Part shown: positions 7,650 through 12,530 of the stretch, in pieces
How positions within the stretch are numbered: the stretch's first letter is position 1
How the letters are laid out: every line of letters begins with the position of its first letter
Origin: Taibaiella sp.
Lineage (GTDB): Bacteria > Bacteroidota > Bacteroidia > Chitinophagales > Chitinophagaceae
NCBI GenBank assembly: GCA_019454705.1
Contig: JACFNS010000035.1
Span: forward strand, 1-12,530
Length of the DNA stretch: 12,530 nucleotides
Direction: 5' to 3'
The notes under the pieces: generated by a model
What the model saw: the letters and a program-made list of their open reading frames with translations, nothing else
Databases searched by the model: none
What the model was told of the DNA's origin: nothing
Made by a program: the position numbers and the translations under genes

Positions 7650-8708
7650 TTATGAGCAACGCTTAATAACCCATTTGGCTACCGTAGGTGCCAGCTCTTT
7701 CTGGCTTTTGCCACCTACAAAAACGCCTATATGTCCGCCTGGGAAAGGATATTCTTCCTTGTCCTTGCTGCCTATGGCTTTCATTACCGGCAACGTGCTT
7801 TCGTTGGGTATGATGTTGTCGTCCGTAGCGTACACGTTCAGGTAAGGCACGGTCATATTTTTCAGGTCCACCTTGCGGCCACCCAGCTCAAACTTGCCTC
7901 TTATCAACAGGTTGTCGCGGAACAGGTCTTTGATGTACTTGCGGTACATCTCGCCCGGCATAGCAGGCAGGTCGCCTTTCCACTTTTCCATACGCAGGAA
8001 GTTCATCATTTTTTTCTCGTCGTCCAGGCTGTCCAGCACACCCAGGTATTTGCTGATGTTCATGCTGGGTTTCAACATACCGAATGCGCTGTCTATCATT
8101 TCGCCCGGAATGGTGCCTACTGCGTCCACCATAGCATCTACGTCTATATATTTGGCCCATGTGTACAGCATACAGTTGCCACCGGGTTCAAAGTCGAACG
8201 GTGCTACATAAGTGGTCAGCGATTGCAGCTTCTCAGGATACAGGCTGGCATATATCATGCTGTATGTACCGCCCTGGCAAATACCCATTTTATGAATCTT
8301 CTCCACGCCGTTGCTCTTACGTACGAAGTCTACCGCATCGTTCATATAACCGTCTATGTAGTCTTCCATGGTCAGGTAGCGGTCGGCTTTGGTAGGGTAG
8401 CCCCAGTCCATGATGTATATGTCCAGCCCCTCGTCCAGCAGCTTTTTCACCAGGCTGCGGTCGGGTTGCAGGTCCAGCACGTCGTGCCTGTTAAGCATAG
8501 CGAAGCTTACCAGTACAGGGGTAGTGCATTTGGCCGGAGTTTCGCGGATGTAGTGATATACACTCACATGGTCGCGCTTCCATACTAATTCTTTGGGGGT
8601 AGTGGCTACTTCCACCTCGCCCATCTTCTGCAAGGTTTCATAACCCTTGACCAGTTTCTGTGTTGTAGTCGACAGTTCTTCAGCAATGCCTGCGGGGTTC
8701 CAATTCAT
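7650..8708 (-). CDS. phaC: Class III poly(3-hydroxyalkanoate) synthase, catalytic subunit
   Basis: PhaC polymerises 3-hydroxyacyl-CoA into PHA storage polymer at granule surfaces. The 352 residues match the short class III form (about 355) rather than class I/II (about 560 or more). Visible features are the lipase-box variant GICQGG (residues 142-147) with nucleophile Cys144, the acid Asp297 in ATDDNIIP, and His326 in FPGGHIGVFVGG. Other conserved blocks are DIYIMDWGYPTKADR (96-110), PGEMIDSAFGMLKP (201-214) and NFLRMEKWKGDLP (236-248). Alignment from memory to Allochromatium PhaC places these at its Cys149, Asp302 and His331. Class III enzymes normally need a PhaE subunit; none is present within the window. 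No phaA or phaB is nearby either. The gene is followed by a terminator and then an alpha/beta hydrolase, and it converges on ppk2. The ATG at 8708 gives the expected N-terminus. Confidence 0.93.
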   Translation of the reverse strand: MNWNPAGIAEELSTTTQKLVKGYETLQKMGEVEVATTPKELVWKRDHVSVYHYIRETPAKCTTPVLVSFAMLNRHDVLDLQPDRSLVKKLLDEGLDIYIMDWGYPTKADRYLTMEDYIDGYMNDAVDFVRKSNGVEKIHKMGICQGGTYSMIYASLYPEKLQSLTTYVAPFDFEPGGNCMLYTWAKYIDVDAMVDAVGTIPGEMIDSAFGMLKPSMNISKYLGVLDSLDDEKKMMNFLRMEKWKGDLPAMPGEMYRKYIKDLFRDNLLIRGKFELGGRKVDLKNMTVPYLNVYATDDNIIPNESTLPVMKAIGSKDKEEYPFPGGHIGVFVGGKSQKELAPTVAKWVIKRCS

Positions 8709-8727
8709 ATGATTTTTAAAAATTTGC

Positions 8728-8736
8728 GCGAAGGTA
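8728..8736 (-). promoter_or_regulatory. Possible -7 element for phaC
   Basis: On the minus strand TACCTTCGC differs from TAnnTTTGc at one base and lies about 20 bp before the phaC ATG. No TTTG sits at the expected distance: the nearest are 12 and 31 bp away. It is therefore a weak call. Confidence 0.25.
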
Positions 8737-8803
8737 TGAAGATTTTTTCAAATACAGCCTCCCTTCGCAAATGAGATAATACAATAGTAAGATAGGTGTT
8801 AAA

Positions 8804-8833
8804 AGTCATAAGTAGTAAGTCGTGAGTCGTAAG
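8804..8833 (+). repeat. Heptamer tandem repeat, consensus AGTCGTA
   Basis: Four consecutive 7-bp units are seen: AGTCATA, AGTAGTA, AGTCGTG, AGTCGTA, then a partial AG. Each full unit differs from the consensus by at most one base. It lies about 95 bp upstream of the phaC start. Its role is unknown. Confidence 0.8.
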
Positions 8834-8882
8834 TTTTTTGAAAAAGTGTTGCCAAAAGGTTACCATTTTTTTGGTTTTTTCC

Positions 8883-8920
8883 CCTGTGACTCGTCCTGAA
8901 AAAGTCAGGACAGGCTCAGG
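8883..8920. repeat. Imperfect inverted repeat (hairpin) of 38 nt
   Basis: The core GTCCTGA (8893-8899) and TCAGGAC (8905-8911) pair perfectly around a 5-nt AAAAG loop. Outer bases CCTG (8883-8886) and CAGG (8917-8920) can extend the stem past an internal mismatch. No T tract follows on either strand, so it does not look like a terminator. A REP-like element or an insertion-sequence end is possible. Confidence 0.65.
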
Positions 8921-9044
8921 TTAATGTCTGCTGCATAAGGCTATTCTTGAAAATGTTCCATTTTGATGCCGGATTTTTGGTTTTACGTTTTTTGAACCTG
9001 AATTTGCATTAAGTGATTGATTATCAACGTTAGGTTTGTGCGAA

Positions 9045-9064
9045 TTGTTCCGAATTGGGAACAA
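9045..9064. repeat. Small inverted repeat
   Basis: TTGTTCC and GGAACAA form perfect 7-bp arms around GAATTG. The left arm also overlaps a short direct repeat (CGAATTG at 9041-9047 and 9051-9057). It may be a protein-binding site or chance; no adjacent gene start makes its role clear. Confidence 0.45.
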
Positions 9065-9346
9065 AACAGAAATGTGATAATATTAAACCTCCAGGCGGTG
9101 TGGTCAGACAAGGGGGTACAGGTATGTCAAAGAACGTTATCCAGGTACTGAATTGCGACACCGATTATATGTACAAATATACGTAAAATTGATGTTGTTT
9201 TAAATTAAAATATTGTTTTTCATTAACCGTTGGTGGAGGTAATAAGAACGGATAATTTGGGATGTGCCGACGAGGGTTTGTTGGCGAAGTACGCTAACAA
9301 AGGCGAAAAAGTAAAAAGTGAAAAAAAGGGGAGAAGGGGTCTTATT

Positions 9347-9703
9347 TCAAAAAAAGGCATCTTCAAAATGTACTATTTCTTTGATGGCGTCTTTTTGGGT
9401 GATGATGCTGATGATATCGAAGCGGATGCGCTGGTATTGGGGGTATTGATACAGGAATTCTTCGGCGGCGGTTTTCAGGTAGTCTTGTTTGGCGGGGCCT
9501 ACAGCATCCTCCGGGTAGCCAAAATAAGCCGCCGAGCGGGTTTTTACTTCTACAAACACCAGCAGCCCGTCGTGCTCGGCCACCAGGTCCACCTCTTTCT
9601 TTCCATGTTTCCAGTTGCGGTACAGTATAGTATAACCCTTTGTTTGCAAAAAGTTTTCAGCTATTTTTTCACCATTAGTGCCAGTTTCATTATGTTTGGC
9701 CAT
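9347..9703 (-). CDS. yraN: YraN family (UPF0102) putative endonuclease-fold protein
   Basis: The 118-residue protein has the full YraN pattern: NGEKIAENFLQTKGYTIL (residues 10-27), RNW (29-31), then KKEVDLVAEHDGLLVFVEVKTR (35-56). Glu37, Asp39, Glu52 and Lys54 correspond to the PD-(D/E)xK nuclease-like core, so a Holliday-junction-resolvase-like fold is expected. The cellular role of the family is not settled, and DNA processing is inferred from fold. Length is typical (about 115-125). The ATG at 9703 places the Gly-Glu motif at the usual distance. It is divergent from the isomerase gene with only 14 bp between start codons, so its own promoter must lie inside the isomerase coding sequence; the best candidate there, AAATTTTG on the minus strand (9733-9740), is one base off TAnnTTTG. 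Confidence 0.92.
   Translation of the reverse strand: MAKHNETGTNGEKIAENFLQTKGYTILYRNWKHGKKEVDLVAEHDGLLVFVEVKTRSAAYFGYPEDAVGPAKQDYLKTAAEEFLYQYPQYQRIRFDIISIITQKDAIKEIVHFEDAFF
9667..9698 (+). promoter_or_regulatory. Promoter for the isomerase gene, inside the yraN 5' end
   Basis: TATGTTTG (9691-9698) matches the -7 consensus TAnnTTTG exactly. Twenty bases upstream is TTTC (9667-9670), three of four bases of the -33 TTTG. Transcription would start near 9703, giving a leader of about 15 nt before the ATG at 9718. The whole promoter lies within the first codons of yraN on the opposite strand. Confidence 0.6.
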
Positions 9704-9717
9704 CGAAAAAACGAAGT

Positions 9718-10701
9718 ATGAAAGAATTAGTACAAAATTTCCCCACTCAACTGCACGAAGCCATGCTGATAGGCCAAAGTTATCGTTTTACAGCGTCTAA
9801 AAAAGACTTTGCTAATGTGGTGCTGACCGGGCTGGGCGGTAGCGGTATAGGTGGCTCTATAGTACAGAATTTTGTATCTGATAAATTATCCGTTCCCTTT
9901 ATCGTTAATAAAGATTATTTCCTGCCTGCTTTCGTTGGTAAAGGCAGCCTGGTCATTGTTTCTTCTTATTCAGGCAATACCGAAGAAACATTGCAAGCTA
10001 TGCAACAGGCGCTGAAGGCAAAGGCGACTGTTATTTGTATCACATCGGGCGGTAAAATAGCGGAGCTGGCCAAGAAGAAAAAGCTGGACTGTATCATGCT
10101 GCCGGCCGGTATGCCGCCCCGCGCCTGCCTCGGTTATTCTATGACGCAGGTACTGTTTGTGTTGCAGGGTATGGGCCTGCTGGACTATAATTTCAAAAAA
10201 GACCTGAATGCTTCTATAAAGATGCTGAAGACCAATGGCAAAAGCATACAGCGCAAGGCTGCTGCACTGGCCAAGAAGTTGTACGGCACTACACCAATAA
10301 TATATTCTACCGCTGAGTACGAGGGTATGGCTATCCGATTCAGGCAGCAAATCAACGAGAACAGTAAAATGCTGTGCTGGCACCATGCCGTGCCCGAAAT
10401 GAACCATAACGAACTGGTGGGCTGGCGCGATAAGGACAACTCAAAAGCTGTTATTTTTCTGCGTGATGAGCAGACCTATGAGCGCACGCAGTACAGGATA
10501 GAAATCAACAAAAAAATCATACGCAAGTACACTAAGAATATCACCGAAGTGTATGCAGAAGGCAAAAGCTACTGGGAAAAGATATTCTACTTCGTACACC
10601 TGACCGACTGGGTATCTGTATACCTGGCAGATATGCGCGGGCACAACGCTACCGAAGTGAAAGTAATCGACTTTCTGAAAGGGGAGCTGGGCAAGCATTA
10701 A
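9718..10701 (+). CDS. Bifunctional phosphoglucose/phosphomannose isomerase
   Basis: This SIS-domain enzyme interconverts glucose 6-phosphate or mannose 6-phosphate with fructose 6-phosphate in the cytosol. The 327 residues show GLGGSGIGGS (residues 38-47), the phosphate-binding SSYSGNTEET (82-91), MPPRACLG (132-139) and the C-terminal SIS block NENSKMLCWHHAVPEMNHNELVGW (213-236). The spacing of Glu214 and His230 (16 residues) equals that of the catalytic Glu203 and His219 I recall from the Pyrobaculum enzyme. That supports the dual-specificity PGI/PMI family (TIGR02128 type) rather than classical Pgi. The start at 9718 puts a short hydrophilic helix before the first strand, as usual. It is transcribed alone: its own promoter lies inside yraN and a strong terminator follows. 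Confidence 0.92.
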   Translation: MKELVQNFPTQLHEAMLIGQSYRFTASKKDFANVVLTGLGGSGIGGSIVQNFVSDKLSVPFIVNKDYFLPAFVGKGSLVIVSSYSGNTEETLQAMQQALKAKATVICITSGGKIAELAKKKKLDCIMLPAGMPPRACLGYSMTQVLFVLQGMGLLDYNFKKDLNASIKMLKTNGKSIQRKAAALAKKLYGTTPIIYSTAEYEGMAIRFRQQINENSKMLCWHHAVPEMNHNELVGWRDKDNSKAVIFLRDEQTYERTQYRIEINKKIIRKYTKNITEVYAEGKSYWEKIFYFVHLTDWVSVYLADMRGHNATEVKVIDFLKGELGKH

Positions 10702-10726
10702 TTCAATACTTACAACACATTATTGT

Positions 10727-10752
10727 ACAGCCGCTTTATGCGGCTGTTTTTT
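10727..10752 (+). terminator. Intrinsic terminator after the isomerase gene
   Basis: ACAGCCGC and GCGGCTGT form an 8-bp GC-rich stem around a TTTAT loop, followed by a run of T. It starts 26 bp after the isomerase stop and isolates the SRP RNA promoter downstream. Confidence 0.92.
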
Positions 10753-10767
10753 ATATATCTGCCATTG

Positions 10768-10800
10768 TTTGCTCCAATCAGTTTTGTTATCTACCTTTGC
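10768..10800 (+). promoter_or_regulatory. Consensus promoter of the SRP RNA gene
   Basis: TTTG (10768-10771), a 20 bp spacer, then TACCTTTGC (10792-10800) is a perfect match to the Bacteroidota -33/-7 consensus. It predicts a transcription start at about 10804, exactly where the closing helix of the SRP RNA begins. Confidence 0.85.
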
Positions 10801-10803
10801 AGT

Positions 10804-10908
10804 TCTGGCAAGTCTTATACGGCCAGCTCCTGCTGAACCCCCCAGGACAGGAATGTAGCAAGGGTAGGTGGTCGTAGCGGCGCGATGTAAGTAACTTGCC
10901 AGTTCTTT
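10804..10908 (+). ncRNA. ffs: Signal recognition particle RNA, small bacterial (4.5S) type
   Basis: This is the RNA core of the signal recognition particle, which binds Ffh and targets nascent membrane and secreted proteins. The ends pair perfectly (CTGGCAAGT at 10805-10813 with ACTTGCCAG at 10894-10902). The apex carries the universal domain IV pattern: TGCTGAACC on the 5' side, CAGG, then an ACA/TGT stem capped by a GGAA tetraloop (10850-10853), then AGCA. A T tract (10906-10912) after the closing helix makes it its own terminator. A length of about 100 nt fits the small type without an Alu domain. Confidence 0.93.
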
Positions 10909-10941
10909 TTTTATATCCCATCTCTTTTGTTGATAATTTCA

Positions 10942-10972
10942 TTTTCCCTGCCTGAATAATTGACTATTTTTG
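10942..10972 (+). promoter_or_regulatory. Promoter for the transaldolase gene
   Basis: TATTTTTG (10965-10972, followed by C) matches TAnnTTTG exactly and lies 19 bp before the ATG. The -33 position has TTTT (10942-10945), 19 bp upstream, a three-of-four match. It implies a short leader of about 15 nt. Confidence 0.6.
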
Positions 10973-10991
10973 CACCTGAAACAAATCGTAT

Positions 10992-11645
10992 ATGAAGTTT
11001 TTTATAGATACAGCTAATCTCGACCAGATAAAGGAAGCGCATGACCTCGGTATACTGGATGGTGTAACCACCAACCCCAGCCTGATGGCTAAAGAGGGCA
11101 TCAAAGGCCACGACGCTATCATGAATCACTACAAAGCCATATGCGAAATAGTGGACGGCCCCGTAAGTGCGGAGGTTATCAGCACCGACTTTAACGGTAT
11201 AGTGGAAGAGGGTAAAAAGCTGGCAAAAATTCACGATAACATTGTGGTGAAAGTCCCGATGATAAAAGACGGTATTAAAGCCATCAAATGGTTTACCGAC
11301 AACGGCATAGCTACTAACTGTACACTGGTATTCTCTGCAGGCCAGGCTATACTGGCTGCCAAGGCGGGTGCTACGTACCTGTCTCCTTTCATAGGCCGTA
11401 TTGACGATGCCAACTGGGACGGTATAGACCTGATACACCAGATAGTAGGCATTTACAATGCGCAGGGCTTTATGACAGAAGTACTGGCGGCTTCTATACG
11501 TACACCATTACACATCGTTAAGTGTGCAGAAGCCGGCGCTGATGTATGCACTTGTCCGCTGGATTCTATATTGGGTCTGCTGAAGCACCCACTGACTGAC
11601 ATCGGTCTGCAGAAGTTCCTGGAGGATGCCAAGAAAATGCAATAA
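10992..11645 (+). CDS. tal: Small-type transaldolase (TalC/FSA family), predicted true transaldolase
   Basis: The 217 residues fit the short, single-barrel transaldolase/fructose-6-phosphate aldolase subfamily (about 215-220; classical TalB is over 310). It acts in the non-oxidative pentose phosphate pathway. Visible motifs are FIDTANL (residues 4-10, Asp6), GVTTNPSLM (24-32), the Schiff-base strand NIVVKVPM (83-90, Lys87), TNCTLVFSAGQA (108-119), ATYLSPFIGRIDD (127-139) and VLAASIRTP (164-172). E. coli FSA has Gln59 and Tyr131 in the active site. Here the matching positions are Glu61 (SAEV) and Phe133 (SPFIGR), the pair I recall from transaldolases such as the Thermoplasma and Bacillus enzymes. 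I therefore predict transaldolase rather than FSA activity, although automatic pipelines often name this family FSA. It has its own promoter and terminator. Confidence 0.93.
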   Translation: MKFFIDTANLDQIKEAHDLGILDGVTTNPSLMAKEGIKGHDAIMNHYKAICEIVDGPVSAEVISTDFNGIVEEGKKLAKIHDNIVVKVPMIKDGIKAIKWFTDNGIATNCTLVFSAGQAILAAKAGATYLSPFIGRIDDANWDGIDLIHQIVGIYNAQGFMTEVLAASIRTPLHIVKCAEAGADVCTCPLDSILGLLKHPLTDIGLQKFLEDAKKMQ

Positions 11646-11669
11646 GCTTTATAGCTGCAAGAAAATAAC

Positions 11670-11695
11670 AAAGGGCTGCAATTTTGCAGCCCTTT
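11670..11695. terminator. Bidirectional terminator between tal and the mutase gene
   Basis: AAAGGGCTGCAA and TTGCAGCCCTTT are perfect 12-bp arms with a TT loop. A and T tracts flank a GC-rich core on both sides, so the hairpin can stop transcription from tal (plus) and from the converging mutase gene (minus). It lies midway between the two stop codons. Confidence 0.9.
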
Positions 11696-11723
11696 ATTGT
11701 TATAGCTTACTCCTTACAACTGT

Positions 11724-12530
11724 TTACAATATCGTCTTTTTCACTTCGGCCAGTATATCGTTTGTTTCTTCTTTGCTGTTGCCTTCGGCATATACACGCA
11801 GCAGTGGCTCCGTGCCCGATGCGCGCAGCATCACCCATCCGCCGTTGTCCAGGTGGTATTTCACGCCATCTATCTTCTCCGTACGGTTGAAAGTATATTT
11901 GCCGAAAGCAGTATAACCGTCAGCGCCGGCTTTGTTGATGATGGCTTCTTTCAGGTTGTTGTCTATCGTCAGGTCGTGGCGGTCGTACACGAAAGTACCT
12001 ACTACGCTGTACACCTCTTCGCACAGTTGTTTTAGTGTCTTGCCCGTTTCGGTCATAAACTGGTATATCAGCAACCCGTCGTAGATTCCGTCACGCTCCG
12101 GTATATGGCCCTTTACGGCTATACCACCGCTTTCCTCGCCACCTACCAGCACGTCTTCCTGCGTCATTATTTCACTGATGTATTTAAAACCTATCGGGGT
12201 TACTTCTACCGGCAGCCCGTAAGCCTCGCTCATACGCTTCACCCTGTCCGTTACCGAGAATGCGATAGCCACTTTACCCGTCATATTCTTATACTTATGC
12301 AGGTAGTGTATCAGTATCAGCAGTATATGGTGCGCGTCTACAAAGTTGCCGTCTTCGTCGTACAGGCCAATACGGTCTGCATCTCCGTCAGTAGCCAGCC
12401 CTATTTTCAGCTCAGGCGCGGTGGCCATAGTATGCGCCAGATCTTTGAGGTTTTTATCTATCGGTTCAGGCGCTTGTCCGTGAAAGCCTGGGTTATGGTC
12501 GCAATGCAGCAGGGTAGCGTTGGGCAACAG
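11724..12530 (-). CDS. Phosphoglucomutase/phosphomannomutase, C-terminal part (5' end outside window)
   Basis: This is the last 268 or so residues of an alpha-D-phosphohexomutase, which moves phosphate between C1 and C6 of glucose or mannose in the cytosol. The frame is open through the last base of the window. The TTG at 12527-12525 is an internal Leu, not a start. Counting from that Leu, the metal loop TDGDADR is at 46-52, the sugar-specificity loop VGGEESGG at 128-135, and the domain 4 phosphate-binding RASGTEPLLRVYAE at 235-248. GEESGG is closer to glucose-type than mannose-type (GEMSG) loops, so phosphoglucomutase activity is favoured, with dual use possible. The missing N-terminal part should contain domain 1 with the catalytic phosphoserine. 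It converges on tal, with which it shares a terminator, and its substrates adjoin those of the nearby isomerase. Confidence 0.93.
   Translation of the reverse strand: MLPNATLLHCDHNPGFHGQAPEPIDKNLKDLAHTMATAPELKIGLATDGDADRIGLYDEDGNFVDAHHILLILIHYLHKYKNMTGKVAIAFSVTDRVKRMSEAYGLPVEVTPIGFKYISEIMTQEDVLVGGEESGGIAVKGHIPERDGIYDGLLIYQFMTETGKTLKQLCEEVYSVVGTFVYDRHDLTIDNNLKEAIINKAGADGYTAFGKYTFNRTEKIDGVKYHLDNGGWVMLRASGTEPLLRVYAEGNSKEETNDILAEVKKTIL

Larger units (their letters stand above)
8709..9346. other. Non-coding interval between phaC and yraN
   Basis: No convincing gene lies in these 638 bp. The left part holds the phaC upstream region, then a heptamer tandem repeat (8804-8833), an imperfect hairpin (8883-8920) and a smaller hairpin (9045-9064: TTGTTCC, 6-nt loop, GGAACAA). 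Near the right end (about 9301-9340) is a purine-rich A/G tract. A 53-codon minus-strand frame (8921-9082) has no ATG and no recognisable product. The interval might contain the decayed remains of a mobile element, but I see no terminal repeats or transposase motif that prove it. Confidence 0.6.

Noticed and set aside
7731..8588. Long plus-strand open frame (285 residues) inside phaC
   Set aside because: It is exactly antisense to a clearly conserved PHA synthase. Its translation is rich in His, Val and Gln with no domain pattern, typical of a shadow frame.
8840..8880. Possible terminator hairpin CCAAAA...TTTTGG with T tract
   Set aside because: The stem is weak and AT-only in its inner part. 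No plus-strand gene ends before it, so a terminator function has nothing to act on.
8921..9082. Minus-strand 53-codon open frame in the phaC-yraN gap
   Set aside because: It has no ATG and only a possible internal TTG start, and the peptide is Asn/Ser/Lys-rich without any motif I know. It could be a gene fragment, but the sequence alone does not support that.
9230..9721. Plus-strand open frame of 163 residues across the phaC-yraN gap
   Set aside because: Most of it is antisense to yraN, whose nuclease-like motifs are unmistakable. The remainder covers low-complexity A/G-rich DNA.
10911..11438. Minus-strand open frame of 175 residues inside tal
   Set aside because: It is antisense to the well-conserved transaldolase and shows no recognisable motif.
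1..12530. CRISPR array, tRNA genes, phage or toxin-antitoxin modules
   Set aside because: I looked for regularly spaced direct repeats, cloverleaf-forming segments in the intergenic gaps and small paired genes, and saw none.

Overview
The window looks like chromosomal DNA from a member of the Bacteroidota, probably near the Chitinophagaceae. The evidence is a dialkylresorcinol/flexirubin-type enzyme, a secreted protein with a type IX secretion (T9SS) C-terminal sorting domain, a serine hydroxymethyltransferase with an extra internal segment of the kind I associate with this phylum, and promoters of the form TTTG - about 20 nt - TAnnTTTG close to start codons. Most of the content is housekeeping metabolism, with no prophage, CRISPR array, tRNA or intact transposon.

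Layout, left to right. (1) The 3' part of a darA-like gene, cut by the window edge. (2) An AT-rich gene for a secreted beta-helix protein with a T9SS tail. (3) glyA. (4) A 753-residue secreted protein that I could not assign to a named family, joined by a one-base stop/start overlap to a PPK2 polyphosphate kinase. (5) On the minus strand, running toward PPK2, a class III PHA synthase (PhaC) followed by an alpha/beta hydrolase, with a hairpin terminator between them. (6) A non-coding stretch of about 640 bp (8709-9346) holding a heptamer tandem repeat and two hairpins. (7) A tightly divergent pair, yraN (minus) and a bifunctional phosphoglucose/phosphomannose isomerase (plus), with starts only 14 bp apart. 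(8) A small SRP RNA gene with its own promoter and terminator. (9) A small transaldolase converging, across a bidirectional terminator, on the 3' part of a phosphoglucomutase/phosphomannomutase that runs off the right edge.

Two functional themes stand out. The right third groups sugar-phosphate enzymes (isomerase, transaldolase, hexose-phosphate mutase) around the F6P/G6P/M6P/G1P node, although each appears to be transcribed separately. The middle brings together enzymes of two storage polymers, polyphosphate (PPK2) and polyhydroxyalkanoate (PhaC), facing each other.

The least understood item is the 753-residue secreted protein. Its C-terminal region has a His-rich motif followed by a Ser-Cys-Gly-Gly motif after a hydrophobic strand, which resembles the catalytic dyad arrangement of clan CD cysteine peptidases. 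That is an inference. I did not find a clearly new multi-gene system in this window.
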